Shown here: positions 18,420 to 28,665 of the stretch, in pieces
Position numbering within the stretch: the first letter of the stretch is position 1
Layout of the letters: the number at the start of each line of letters is the position of its first letter
Source: Amphritea balenae
Lineage (GTDB): Bacteria; Pseudomonadota; Gammaproteobacteria; Pseudomonadales; Balneatricaceae
Assembly: GCF_003858655.1 (NCBI RefSeq)
Contig: NZ_RQXV01000004.1
Coordinates: forward strand, 186,001 to 250,000
Length of the DNA stretch: 64,000 nt
Direction: 5' to 3'
Translations under genes and position numbers: made by a program
Notes under the pieces: generated by a model
Told to the model about the DNA's origin: nothing
The model's input: the letters and a program-made list of their open reading frames with translations, nothing else
The model's database searches: none

Positions 18420-18563
18420 GTTAATGAATATAGTGTTGGTGGTTAATTGTTAACTGTATGTTTTTTAATGAAAATATTTTAATTGATTAGTTTTGTGGGT
18501 TTAAATGTTAGTAAATATGATGGCTTTTGTTATTGGACTTTAATGCCGCTTCAGAGATCCTAC

Positions 18564-18585
18564 TATTATTGAATAAACAATAATA
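18564..18585. promoter_or_regulatory. Inverted repeat upstream of the acyl-CoA dehydrogenase gene, candidate operator
   Basis: TATTATTG-AATAAA-CAATAATA is a perfect 8-bp dyad about 60 bases before the start codon. A second dyad, TACCCGA (18588) with TCGGGTA (18614), could form a leader hairpin. The remaining AT-rich gap from 18420 shows nothing else. The binding protein is unknown. Confidence 0.45.
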
Positions 18586-18646
18586 ATTACCCGAACGGAT
18601 AGTATTTCATCACTCGGGTACACAAGGATCTATTGAGGTAGAGCAG

Positions 18647-20446
18647 ATGCCAGAATATAAAGCGCCGTTAAGGGATATTCAGTTTGTGCTGAATGAGATG
18701 CTGGATAATGAGCAGCATTATCAAAACCTGCCAGGTTGTGAAGATGCAACGCCGGATATGGTGAGTGCCATTCTGGAAGAGGGTGCTAAGTTTTCTGAGC
18801 GTGTGTTGGCGCCTCTTAATCAGGTAGGGGATCAGCAAGGTTGTCAGTTTAACGATGGTGAAGTCACTACGCCGGAAGGTTTCAAAGAGGCCTATCAGCA
18901 ATTTGTTGAAGGCGGTTGGCCATCACTGGCACATGCCACCGAGTGGGGTGGGCAGGGTTTGCCGGAATCAATCGGACTGGTAATGAATGAGTTAGTGGGT
19001 ACCGCTAACTGGTCCTGGAGTATGTATCCGGGCTTAAGTCACGGAGCGATGAATACCATAGAAGAGCATGGTAGCGATGATCAGAAACAGACCTACCTTA
19101 CCAAGTTAATCAGTGGTGAGTGGACCGGTACTATGTGTCTGACTGAACCTCACTGTGGTACCGACCTGGGTATGCTGAGAACAAAAGCAGAGCCACAGGC
19201 CGATGGTAGTTATCAGATCTCAGGAACAAAAATTTTCATCTCTGCCGGCGATCATGATATGGCGGAGAATATTGTCCATATCGTGTTGGCGCGGCTGCCG
19301 GATGCACCTGCAGGTACTAAAGGGATATCGCTGTTTATTGTGCCTAAGTTTAATCCACAGGCCGATGGCGCTGTCGGTGATCGTAATGGCGTAAGTTGCG
19401 GTTCGATCGAACATAAAATGGGAATTCATGGCAACGCAACCTGCGTGATGAATTTTGATAATGCGACGGGTTATCTTATCGGCGCCGAAAATAAAGGTTT
19501 GAACTGTATGTTCACCTTTATGAATACTGCCCGTCTGGGTACTGCGCTGCAGGGTTTGGCCCATGCTGAGTGGGGCTATCAGAACTCCCTTATTTATGCC
19601 CGTGAACGCTTACAGATGCGCTCTCTGAAAGGGCCTGCTTATCCCGATAAGCCTGCCGACCCTATTATTGTTCATCCCGATGTACGTCGCATGTTGCTGA
19701 CCCAGAAAGCTTTTGCTGAAGGTGGTCGTGCGTTGATCTATTTCTGTGCTCAACTGGTCGATAAAGTGAAACTGTCTACGGATGTTGAAGAGCAAAAATC
19801 AGCGGATGAACTATTGGCATTCCTGACGCCTATCGCTAAAGCATTTTTAACTGAGACCGGTTTTGAATCCGCCAACCAGGGTGTACAAATTTTTGGTGGC
19901 CATGGATTTATCAGCGAATGGGGAATGGAGCAAAACGTACGGGATAGCCGTATTTCAATGCTGTATGAAGGAACCACCGGTATCCAGGCATTGGATCTGC
20001 TAGGCCGTAAGGTGTTGATGAGCCAGGGTGAATCACTTAAGTCATTTACTAAAATTGTGCATAAGTTTTGCCAGGCTGAAGCTGAAAATGATGCCCTGCA
20101 AGAGTTTGTCGGACCATTGGCTGACTTGAATAAAGAATGGGGCGACCTGACCATGAAGATCGGTATGCAGGCGATGCAAGACCGGGATGAGGTGGGTGCT
20201 GCATCAGTCGATTACCTGATGTATTCCGGTTATGTCGTATTAGCTTATCTGTGGGGACGCATGGCTTTGGTTGCCCAACAGAAGCTAGCTGAAGGTACCG
20301 GGGATAAAGCGTTCTATGAGTCTAAACTGCATACAGCTCGTTTCTACTATCAGCGAATCCTGCCAAGAACCCGGGCTCTGGCGGTCACTATGCAATCCGG
20401 TGCCGACAATCTGATGGCGATGGGTGATGAGCACTTCTCCAGTTAA
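18647..20446 (+). CDS. Acyl-CoA dehydrogenase (long form with C-terminal extension)
   Basis: 599-residue FAD-dependent dehydrogenase catalysing the first step of beta-oxidation (acyl-CoA to 2-enoyl-CoA). N-terminal helical domain, then the FAD/substrate loops MCLTEPHCGTDLGMLRTKA and KIFISAGDH, and the catalytic base Glu441 in MLYEGTTGIQALDLLGRK. The extra C-terminal domain (about 470-599) places it in the long group that also includes DmdC (methylthiopropionyl-CoA dehydrogenase); substrate range cannot be settled from sequence. GAGG lies 8 bases before the ATG. It opens a block of lipid-degradation genes, with an SCP2 protein next. Confidence 0.9.
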   Translation: MPEYKAPLRDIQFVLNEMLDNEQHYQNLPGCEDATPDMVSAILEEGAKFSERVLAPLNQVGDQQGCQFNDGEVTTPEGFKEAYQQFVEGGWPSLAHATEWGGQGLPESIGLVMNELVGTANWSWSMYPGLSHGAMNTIEEHGSDDQKQTYLTKLISGEWTGTMCLTEPHCGTDLGMLRTKAEPQADGSYQISGTKIFISAGDHDMAENIVHIVLARLPDAPAGTKGISLFIVPKFNPQADGAVGDRNGVSCGSIEHKMGIHGNATCVMNFDNATGYLIGAENKGLNCMFTFMNTARLGTALQGLAHAEWGYQNSLIYARERLQMRSLKGPAYPDKPADPIIVHPDVRRMLLTQKAFAEGGRALIYFCAQLVDKVKLSTDVEEQKSADELLAFLTPIAKAFLTETGFESANQGVQIFGGHGFISEWGMEQNVRDSRISMLYEGTTGIQALDLLGRKVLMSQGESLKSFTKIVHKFCQAEAENDALQEFVGPLADLNKEWGDLTMKIGMQAMQDRDEVGAASVDYLMYSGYVVLAYLWGRMALVAQQKLAEGTGDKAFYESKLHTARFYYQRILPRTRALAVTMQSGADNLMAMGDEHFSS

Positions 20447-20576
20447 TTAGGGCGATGATGTGAAACTTTTAAAAACCGCCGCAGGTCGACAGCTGGTTAC
20501 TGGCCTGGCGGGAATTAACCGATTTAAGCACCGTATCAGTGCTAGTAAAGCGAATAAACAGATTAAGGAAAACAGC

Positions 20577-20891
20577 ATGAGCAATATTCAATCAATGTTC
20601 GATACTATGGCTTCTCGCTTTGATTCAGCGGCAGCTGGCGATCTGGATGCTATATTCCAGTATAAGCTGGACGAAGGGGATGCCTATTATGCAACTGTCT
20701 CTGGTGGTAGTTGTAACGTACAGCAGGGCGAGCATGATGACCCTACGGTAACGCTGTTGATGGATAGCGAGACTTTTCAGGAGGTTCTGGAAGGTGAAAC
20801 CGATGGTATGCAGGCATTTATGACCGGCCGGATTCGTGCCGAGGGCGATATTATGTTGGCAACCCGTCTGGCGACCTTGTTTCCGGTATAG
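20577..20891 (+). CDS. SCP2 sterol-carrier domain protein
   Basis: 104 residues forming one SCP2 lipid-binding domain, recognisable by TMASRFDSAAAGDLDAIFQYKL, DPTVTLLMDSETF and the C-terminal GRIRAEGDIMLATRLATLFPV, the G(R/K)(I/L)xxxGDxxLAxKL signature. Such proteins bind fatty acyl-CoA or lipids and can present them to beta-oxidation enzymes. A GTG at 20460 opens the same frame, but AAGGAAA just before ATG 20577 and the domain boundary favour the short form. It lies 130 bases after the acyl-CoA dehydrogenase, likely in one transcript. Confidence 0.85.
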   Translation: MSNIQSMFDTMASRFDSAAAGDLDAIFQYKLDEGDAYYATVSGGSCNVQQGEHDDPTVTLLMDSETFQEVLEGETDGMQAFMTGRIRAEGDIMLATRLATLFPV

Positions 20892-20910
20892 TCGGAAATA
20901 AGCAGAGAAT

Positions 20911-20944
20911 GGTTTGTGAGAAACCGCTGTTTACCGATGTAAAC
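20911..20944. promoter_or_regulatory. Two adjacent inverted repeats upstream of the FadD-like gene
   Basis: GGTTT-GTGAG-AAACC (20911-20925) and GTTTAC-CGAT-GTAAAC (20929-20944) are both perfect dyads with a GTTT/AAAC theme, lying between the SCP2 stop and the ligase start. The theme is reminiscent of sites bound by TetR-type fatty-acid regulators such as PsrA, but this is only a resemblance. Confidence 0.45.
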
Positions 20945-21102
20945 ACGTATTCTAAACAGGTTTTAATGTGCCAGGGTTAGCTGGTAATCGTTTTTAATAC
21001 GGCCTTAAAATGGGCGGTTTCAATTCGACAATATCAGGCTTATCGGCTTATGCTAATAAGTACTGCTCCTGCAAAAACAATAAAAGGAAACAGGACCTTA
21101 CA

Positions 21103-22752
21103 ATGGATCAGCAAATGCCACCGGGTTGGATACCGGATAGTCTTAACCCCCGGGGTTATCGAAATCTTAATGAGGTGTTGCAACGTACGGTTGCAGATAA
21201 CCGGGATAAAATAGCTTTTACCAGCTTTGGTTTAGAGTTGAGCTATGCCGAGCTTGATCGCTTGTCGGATGCGTTTGCTGTTTATCTACAGCAGGAAACC
21301 AACCTGCAACCGGGTGACCGGATCGCTATTCAGATGCCCAACCTGAATCAGTACCCGGTATCGGTATTTGGCGCGCTTAAAGCGGGTCTGATAGTGGTTA
21401 ATACTAATCCTCTGTACACCCCCCGTGAGCTGAAACATCAATTTGTTGATTCCGGCGCTAAAGCCTTAATTGTGCATAAATCCATGGCCCATAACGTTGA
21501 TAAAATCATCGCAGAGACGCCGCTGGAGCATGTTTTTGTTACCCAGGTTGCCGATCTGCATAGCCCGATGAAAAGGCTGTTGATTAACAGTGTTATCAAA
21601 TATGTAAAGCGTATGGAGCCTGCCTATAACCTGCCTCAGGCAGTCGAACTGCGACATGCGATTAATTCAAAGCTGGGCCAGCAACCAACTGCCGTCGAAT
21701 TGAACAGTAGCGATATTGCGGTATTGCAATATACCGGTGGAACCACCGGCGTATCAAAAGGCGCAATGCTGACCCACGCGAACCTGATTTCTAATTGTCT
21801 GCAAGGGGTTAAACTTATCTCCGGAGCAGATGATCATTGGGCTGACAAAGTAGTCGCGCCCCTGCCCCTCTATCATATTTATGCCTTTACCATCTCTATG
21901 GCGGTGCTTGAGTTAGGGGGGAATAACCTGCTTATAGCCAATCCACGGGATATTAATGGCTTTGTTAAAGAACTGAAAAATCATTCCATCTCAGCGTTTA
22001 TCGGTCTGAATACTTTGTTTGTCGCGCTCTGTAATCACAAAGATTTTGCTCAGGTGGATTTTAGCCGGTTAAAAGTAACGCTCTCCGGTGGTATGGCACT
22101 GACATTCGATGCTGCGAATACCTGGAGAGAAGCAACCGGTTGTAAAATTCTTGAAGCTTATGGTTTAACCGAAACCTCACCTGCGGTCGCGATGAATCCG
22201 CCTCTGGATATTCGTATCGGTACCATAGGGCCACCTGTTGCTGAGACTGAGGTGAAGATTATAGGCACCGAGGGACAGACCTTAGGTGAGGGTGAGCCGG
22301 GTGAACTTTGTGTCAAAGGTCCGCAGGTGATGCTGGGATACTGGCAGCGTGAATCTGCTACTAGTACCTGTTTCACCGATGATGGTTACTTTATTACCGG
22401 TGATGTTGCGATATGGGAGCCAGATGGTTATCTCAAGATTGTTGATCGGGCTAAAGATATGATCAATGTCTCGGGTTTCAATGTCTACCCTAATGAAGTT
22501 GAAGATGTGGTGACCTCGCACCCTAAGGTGGTTGAGTGTGCCGCGGTAGGTGAGCCAGATAAGCACAGTGGTGAGCTGGTAAAACTCTACGTTGTTGCTA
22601 AGGAAGAGGTTAGCGTAAAAGAGATCCGGGACTGGTGCAAAGAGCGGCTTACCGCCTATAAAGTACCTAAAGTTGTTGAGTTTACGGATGAGCTGCCTAA
22701 GTCAAATGTAGGCAAAGTTTTGCGCCGTATGCTGCGCAAAGACGCGGCCTGA
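21103..22752 (+). CDS. fadD: Long-chain fatty acid-CoA ligase (FadD-like)
   Basis: 549-residue AMP-forming ligase. The AMP-binding P-loop is LQYTGGTTGVSKGAMLTHAN, the adenine motif is ILEAYGLTETSP, and the hinge/fatty-acid signature is IVDRAKDMINVSGFNVYPNE. The segment LLINSVIKYVKRMEPAYNLP is typical of FadD and its membrane contact. It activates free fatty acids to acyl-CoA at the inner membrane. The frame opens at 21010, but ATG 21103 with AGGA upstream gives the family start MPPGWIPDSLNPRGYRNLNE. Downstream is a DUF2889 gene on the same strand. Confidence 0.9.
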   Translation: MDQQMPPGWIPDSLNPRGYRNLNEVLQRTVADNRDKIAFTSFGLELSYAELDRLSDAFAVYLQQETNLQPGDRIAIQMPNLNQYPVSVFGALKAGLIVVNTNPLYTPRELKHQFVDSGAKALIVHKSMAHNVDKIIAETPLEHVFVTQVADLHSPMKRLLINSVIKYVKRMEPAYNLPQAVELRHAINSKLGQQPTAVELNSSDIAVLQYTGGTTGVSKGAMLTHANLISNCLQGVKLISGADDHWADKVVAPLPLYHIYAFTISMAVLELGGNNLLIANPRDINGFVKELKNHSISAFIGLNTLFVALCNHKDFAQVDFSRLKVTLSGGMALTFDAANTWREATGCKILEAYGLTETSPAVAMNPPLDIRIGTIGPPVAETEVKIIGTEGQTLGEGEPGELCVKGPQVMLGYWQRESATSTCFTDDGYFITGDVAIWEPDGYLKIVDRAKDMINVSGFNVYPNEVEDVVTSHPKVVECAAVGEPDKHSGELVKLYVVAKEEVSVKEIRDWCKERLTAYKVPKVVEFTDELPKSNVGKVLRRMLRKDAA

Positions 22753-22775
22753 TTCCAGATCCGCAGGAGATTTCT

Positions 22776-23318
22776 ATGGCGTTATCAAAACCGTCACGAC
22801 GGATGCTACAGCACCGTCGCACAGTGGAGTGCCTTGGCTATAAAAGAGAGGATGGTCTCTGGGATATTGAAGGCCGGATGTTGGATGTTAAGTCTGAAAC
22901 CGTTGCCTTGCCTGAACGGGGTGATGTAGTCGCAGGAGAGCCTTTCCATGATCTGGGGTTGCGTGTCACGCTGGATCATCAGTTATCTATTCGCAGTGTA
23001 GAAGCTTATATTGATGCTTCACCATTCGGTATATGTCCGAAAATTACTTCAGCGTTTCGTAAGCTGGAGGGGACCCAAATCGGACCAGGCTGGTCACGCC
23101 AGTGCAAAGAATTACTGGGGGGCGCGCAGGGCTGTACTCATCTGTATGAGTTGTTACAACCGATCGCGACTACCGCAATTCAGACTTTGTGGCCGAATAG
23201 TGATATCGATGTGATGCGGCTGGGAGCGGGAGTCATGATCAATAGCTGCCACAGTTGGGCTGAAGATAGTCCGGTTATTGAGAAACTGCTGCCAGAACAT
23301 TATATCGCCTCTTCCTGA
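22776..23318 (+). CDS. DUF2889 family protein
   Basis: 180 residues matching the DUF2889 pattern: RRTVECLGYKREDGLWDIEG near the N-terminus, a central FHDLGLRVTLDHQLSIRSVEA, and AQGCTHLYELLQPIATTAIQ, whose CTHLxELL is the hallmark. It contains several Cys and His residues but no signal peptide. The family is of unknown function and often occurs beside lipid or steroid catabolism genes. It follows fadD by 23 bases with a GGAG site, consistent with one operon. Confidence 0.85.
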   Translation: MALSKPSRRMLQHRRTVECLGYKREDGLWDIEGRMLDVKSETVALPERGDVVAGEPFHDLGLRVTLDHQLSIRSVEAYIDASPFGICPKITSAFRKLEGTQIGPGWSRQCKELLGGAQGCTHLYELLQPIATTAIQTLWPNSDIDVMRLGAGVMINSCHSWAEDSPVIEKLLPEHYIASS

Positions 23319-23447
23319 TCTGCATTTGGCCTGATGGGTTAAGATTTTGACCGATGTTTTCCCTGGTTTTTTATTACATTGAGTAACGCCACATAAATTA
23401 GCTGCGCTGCCTGATAGCTGCTGCCAGACCTGACTGAGAATCAAACA

Positions 23448-24221
23448 ATGACCGATCAACTGCTGATACAACGAAATGGCTCCGTTCTGGAGTTGACCAT
23501 GAATCGTCCTGCTAAGAAAAATGCACTGACTCTGGCGATGTATCAGCAATTGTCTGAAGCATTGCAGGCGGCCGATAAAGATCCTCAGGTAAGAGTTGTA
23601 TTACTGACTGGGGCCGGAGATTGTTTTTCTGCCGGCAATGATATTGCCGATTTTCTGGCGGCGCTTGGTCAGCCGGATGCGGTTCAGGGCCCACTTAGTT
23701 TTCTCAGGTCTATCTCTGGTCTGAATAAACCTATTGTTGCGGCTGTACCAGGTATTGCGGTCGGTATAGGTACGACCATGTTGCTACATTGTGACCTTGT
23801 TATTGCCAGTGACCGGGCGCGCTTTCAGTTGCCTTTTGCCCGACTGGGTCTGGTGCCTGAGGGCGGTTCCAGCTACCTGATTCCTCAGTTGTTGGGCCAT
23901 CGCAAAGCATTCGAATTGTTGGTGATGGGTGATCAGTTTGATGCCCAAACGGCCTGTGAGCTGGGGATTATCAATCAGCAGGTAGAACATGATGAGCTGA
24001 TGGCAACGGCCCGGCAAAAAGCTGACGCTCTGGCGGCGATGGCGCCGGATGCTGTTCGTCAGAGTAAGGCGATGTTACGTCGCTATCAGATGGATGATCT
24101 GCAACAGGTGCTGGTCGCTGAGATTGAACAATTTGCAGCACGGCTTAAGTCACCGGAGGCGATGGAAGCTTTACAAGCCTTTATGGAGAAACGCGCAGCC
24201 GATTTCTCCAAGTTTAATTAA
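23448..24221 (+). CDS. Enoyl-CoA hydratase/isomerase family protein
   Basis: 257 residues with the crotonase fold. The first oxyanion segment is CFSAGNDIADFL and the second is IVAAVPGIAVGIGTTMLLHCDLVIAS. The position usually holding the first catalytic glutamate is replaced by a TMLLHCD context, while the second glutamate is present in RLGLVPEGGSSYLIP, a pattern common in isomerases rather than classic hydratases. It may be a 3,2-enoyl-CoA isomerase for unsaturated acids. It is 129 bases after the DUF2889 gene on the same strand. Confidence 0.85.
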   Translation: MTDQLLIQRNGSVLELTMNRPAKKNALTLAMYQQLSEALQAADKDPQVRVVLLTGAGDCFSAGNDIADFLAALGQPDAVQGPLSFLRSISGLNKPIVAAVPGIAVGIGTTMLLHCDLVIASDRARFQLPFARLGLVPEGGSSYLIPQLLGHRKAFELLVMGDQFDAQTACELGIINQQVEHDELMATARQKADALAAMAPDAVRQSKAMLRRYQMDDLQQVLVAEIEQFAARLKSPEAMEALQAFMEKRAADFSKFN

Positions 24222-24244
24222 ACCGGGTTATGCTCGGTAGTCGG

Positions 24245-24826
24245 TTAGCCTTTGTTGTCTTTATGACGCAGTAGCAGGTCACCGTACAGCGCTTGAATTT
24301 CAGCCAGATCTTTTTCTACATCCCCGCTGGGGTGATATACCTTATAGACCCCGGCTCGACGGGCTTTCATATCAAAATATACCGGCAGAATAGGTACCCC
24401 GGCAGTATGAGCGATATGATAAAAGCCTGTTTTCCATTGTTCCACTTTTGCCCGGGTACCTTCAGGTGCAATAGTTAGATACAGGTGATCGGCTTGTGTT
24501 AGTTGGTTAGCCGCTTGTGTCACCACATTCTGTGAGCGCGACCTGTCGATTGGAACACCACCCAGCCACATCATCAGATGCTTGAAGGGGAAACGGAAGA
24601 TCTGAATCTTACCCATCCAGTAGATCGGCATATCCTGGCTAAATGCTAATAGCAGGGCATAAGGCAGATCCCAGTTGCTGGTGTGTGGCGCGCCAATCAT
24701 GACGCAACGGTCGATATTCTCAGTCGCTGAAAAATCCAGTTTCCAGCCCTTTATCTTAAAAAAGCTACGGGCAAACCAGCGTAGAGTGGGTTTGATTACT
24801 GGAGTCGAAAATATAGTGCGATGCAT
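24245..24826 (-). CDS. Lysophospholipid acyltransferase family protein (PlsC-like)
   Basis: 193-residue member of the glycerolipid acyltransferase family. The catalytic HxxxxD is HTSNWD (near residue 48), the glycerol-phosphate binding block is APEGTRAKVEQWKTGF, and GVPILPVYFDMK follows. It lacks the long N-terminal hydrophobic helix of PlsC, which suggests a peripheral enzyme close to the short bacterial 1-acyl-glycerol-phosphate acyltransferase-like group. It converges with the enoyl-CoA hydratase gene, with 23 bases between the stops. Confidence 0.8.
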   Translation of the reverse strand: MHRTIFSTPVIKPTLRWFARSFFKIKGWKLDFSATENIDRCVMIGAPHTSNWDLPYALLLAFSQDMPIYWMGKIQIFRFPFKHLMMWLGGVPIDRSRSQNVVTQAANQLTQADHLYLTIAPEGTRAKVEQWKTGFYHIAHTAGVPILPVYFDMKARRAGVYKVYHPSGDVEKDLAEIQALYGDLLLRHKDNKG

Positions 24827-25190
24827 CTGGGCAGGTTCCGGGGTTTTGGAGTGGCTATTTTAATGATTTAAACCCGGTATCGCTAAGTTAATTTTAAGAC
24901 CGGATTTGTTATCTATTTGTCCCAATTAATATCTTGATGTGTTCTATAGTAACTATATAAGAAATAAGAAGATTTTTAACCTGTAGATGTTTTTGTTAAT
25001 GATTGAGGATCTTTTTGTCATTGTTGAGCTGAAGGAATCTATTAGTATTAATCAACATCAGGATGTCGCTGTCTGAGTTATACAGCTGTTATGGCTGGTT
25101 TGTAATGACAAGATAAAAGTGAACAGACAGCCTAATACAATTGAAGCGTAGCTACGCTTTGTAAAATAAAAACTATGTATGGAGTCGACC
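24827..25190. other. Promoter region of fadBA with a perfect 16-bp palindrome
   Basis: This 364-base AT-rich gap separates the acyltransferase from fadB. At 25144-25159 it contains AAGCGTAG/CTACGCTT, a perfect palindrome 31 bases before the fadB start codon, in position for a repressor site or a leader hairpin. No RNA gene or small ORF is convincing in the remainder. Confidence 0.5.
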
Positions 25191-27353
25191 ATGCTATTTG
25201 AAGGTCAAGCGGTACGGGTTCAGGAGGTTGAAAGTGGCATATATGAGCTGACTTTTGATCTGCAGAATGAGCCGGTAAATAAGTTTAACCGGGTTACTCT
25301 GGCTGAACTGAAAGAGTCTGTCAGCCTGTTAAGCGCAGTAAAGGGCATTAAAGGTGTGTTATTCAGTAGCGCCAAAGACTGCTTTATTGTGGGTGCTGAT
25401 ATCACCGAGTTCAGCTCACTGTTTGCCGATGGTGAAGAGGCGCTTATCGCTAAGCTGCTTGAGCAACATGCGATATTCAGTGCGGTTGAAGACCTGCCAT
25501 GTCCGACGGTAACGGCGATAAACGGGGTTGCTTTTGGTGGAGGTTTTGAACTCTGTCTGGCGACTGATTTCCGGGTGATGGCTGAGAAAGCAAAGGTCGG
25601 TTTGCCGGAAGTTAAATTAGGTATTAATCCTGGTTGGGGCGGCATTGTACGTCTGCCACGGCTTATTGGTGTGGATAACGCTAATGAGTGGATCTGTACC
25701 GGTGCGGAAAAACGCGCTGCTGCTGCACTTAAAGATGGTGCGGTAGATGCGGTGGTCAGTCAGGATAAAGTACGTGAAGCGGGACTGGATCTGTTACGTC
25801 AGTGTGCTGCGGGTAAGTTTGACCATCAGGCACGTCGTGATGAGAAGCAGTCGCCGATCAAGTTAAACCAGATAGAACAGATGATGGCATTTGAAACGGC
25901 TAAAGGCATGATCGGTGCTAAGGCTGGTCCACATTATCCAGCACCTCTGCAGGCGGTAAAAACGATACAGAAATCCTGTTCTTTGACACGTGACAAAGCG
26001 ATCGAAGCTGAAGTCCGTGGTGTAGCAAAACTGGCTGGTGGTCCTGTCGTAAAAGCCCTGGTCGGTCTGTTCCTGAAAGATCAGTACGTTAAGAAGGTGA
26101 GTAAAGGCTTTGAGGCGAAAGCCGATAAAGTGAAGCAGGCTGCGGTACTGGGTGCCGGTATCATGGGCGGTGGCGTAGCTTATCAATCTGCCTCTAAAGG
26201 CACGCCAATTCTGATGAAAGATATCAACGAAGCGGCAATTCAACTGGGCCTGGACGAAGCGAATAAGTTGCTTGGTGGTCAGCTTAAACGCGGTCGTATC
26301 GATGCTGCGAAAATGGCAGCGACCATGAATCGCATTCGCCCTACCCTGAGCTATGGCGATTTTGGTTCTGTTGATCTGGTGGTTGAAGCGGTTGTAGAGA
26401 ATCAGAATGTAAAACAGATGGTGTTGGCTGAAACCGAGCAACACATTGCGGATGATGCGGTTCTGGCGTCGAATACTTCGACTATCTCGATTAATGCATT
26501 GGCCAAGTCGTTAAAGCGGCCTGAAAATTTCTGCGGTATGCACTTTTTCAATCCGGTACACCGGATGCCGTTAGTAGAGGTTATTCGGGGTGAACAGACG
26601 TCTGAAGCCACTATCGCAAGAACGGTGGCTTATGCCACAGCGATGGGTAAAACACCGATCGTTGTTAATGACTGTCCGGGGTTCCTGGTAAACCGGGTGC
26701 TGTTCCCTTATTTCGGTGGTTTCAGTGGGCTGTTGCAGGATGGCGCAGATTTCCGTCATGTGGATAAAGTGATGGAAGGGTTTGGCTGGCCGATGGGACC
26801 GGCGTACCTGTTGGATGTGGTCGGTATTGATACTGCCCATCATGCGGATCAGGTGATGGCTGCGGGCTTCCCCGAGCGGATGTCCCATGAAGGCGAAAGC
26901 GTGATTGACCGGATGTTTAATCTGGAGCGCTTTGGTCAGAAGAATAACAAAGGTTTCTACCGATACGAGATGGATCGTCGGGGTAAACCGAAGAAACTTG
27001 CTGATGATGAAGTGGATAACCTGATCAGTGGTGTGGTTGGTCAAAGCCGGGACTTCTCCGATGATGAGATTATTGAGCGGATGATGATCCCGCTCTGTAT
27101 TGAAACAGTCCGATGCCTGGAAGAGGCTATCGTTGCCTCGCCGGCGGAAGCCGATATGGCGCTGATTTACGGTATTGGTTTCCCGCCGTTCCGGGGTGGT
27201 GTGTTCCATTATCTCGACGAGATGGGTATGGCTACTTTCTGCGAGATGGCCGGAAAATATGCTGAGTTGGGTCCGCTGTATCAGCCGACTGAGAAGATGC
27301 AGCAGATGGCCGTGAGTGGCGAGAAATATATTAACAATAGTGTAGCTAACTAA
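25191..27353 (+). CDS. fadB: Fatty acid oxidation complex alpha subunit FadB
   Basis: 720 residues: enoyl-CoA hydratase/isomerase (about 1-190), a linker, then 3-hydroxyacyl-CoA dehydrogenase (about 310-715). The hydratase glutamates are Glu120 ([10 protein letters not shown]) and Glu140 ([15 protein letters not shown]), one residue off the E. coli positions 119 and 139. The NAD fold starts at [15 protein letters not shown], and [14 protein letters not shown] carries the catalytic histidine. It forms the alpha2beta2 complex with FadA. A start at 25179 is possible, but ATG 25191 has GGAG six bases ahead and gives the family N-terminus. fadA follows after 12 bases. Confidence 0.95.
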   Translation: MLFEGQAVRVQEVESGIYELTFDLQNEPVNKFNRVTLAELKESVSLLSAVKGIKGVLFSSAKDCFIVGADITEFSSLFADGEEALIAKLLEQHAIFSAVEDLPCPTVTAINGVAFGGGFELCLATDFRVMAEKAKVGLPEVKLGINPGWGGIVRLPRLIGVDNANEWICTGAEKRAAAALKDGAVDAVVSQDKVREAGLDLLRQCAAGKFDHQARRDEKQSPIKLNQIEQMMAFETAKGMIGAKAGPHYPAPLQAVKTIQKSCSLTRDKAIEAEVRGVAKLAGGPVVKALVGLFLKDQYVKKVSKGFEAKADKVKQAAVLGAGIMGGGVAYQSASKGTPILMKDINEAAIQLGLDEANKLLGGQLKRGRIDAAKMAATMNRIRPTLSYGDFGSVDLVVEAVVENQNVKQMVLAETEQHIADDAVLASNTSTISINALAKSLKRPENFCGMHFFNPVHRMPLVEVIRGEQTSEATIARTVAYATAMGKTPIVVNDCPGFLVNRVLFPYFGGFSGLLQDGADFRHVDKVMEGFGWPMGPAYLLDVVGIDTAHHADQVMAAGFPERMSHEGESVIDRMFNLERFGQKNNKGFYRYEMDRRGKPKKLADDEVDNLISGVVGQSRDFSDDEIIERMMIPLCIETVRCLEEAIVASPAEADMALIYGIGFPPFRGGVFHYLDEMGMATFCEMAGKYAELGPLYQPTEKMQQMAVSGEKYINNSVAN

Positions 27354-28544
<1,191 letters not shown>

Positions 28545-28615
28545 TCGTACTTTGTTTTTAGCATCAAATAAAAGTGGGAAGTCTATATAGGTAACTCCCC
28601 TGATTGATGGAAGTT

Positions 28616-28665
28616 GAAAAAGCCCGGATACTGTTTCTTTATTGAAACAGGCCCGGGTTTTTTTT
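28616..28665 (+). terminator. Rho-independent terminator of fadBA, abutting the acpH start codon
   Basis: Two-part stem: CCCGG (28623) with CCGGG (28653), and CTGTTTC with GAAACAG inside, then T8 at 28658-28665. The next base begins the ATG of acpH. Confidence 0.85.

Noticed and set aside
18647-24221. DMSP demethylation pathway (DmdB/DmdC/DmdD)
   Set aside because: The dehydrogenase is in the same long group as DmdC, but the ligase has FadD features, the enoyl-CoA hydratase lacks one catalytic Glu, and no DmdA is present; ordinary lipid oxidation fits better.
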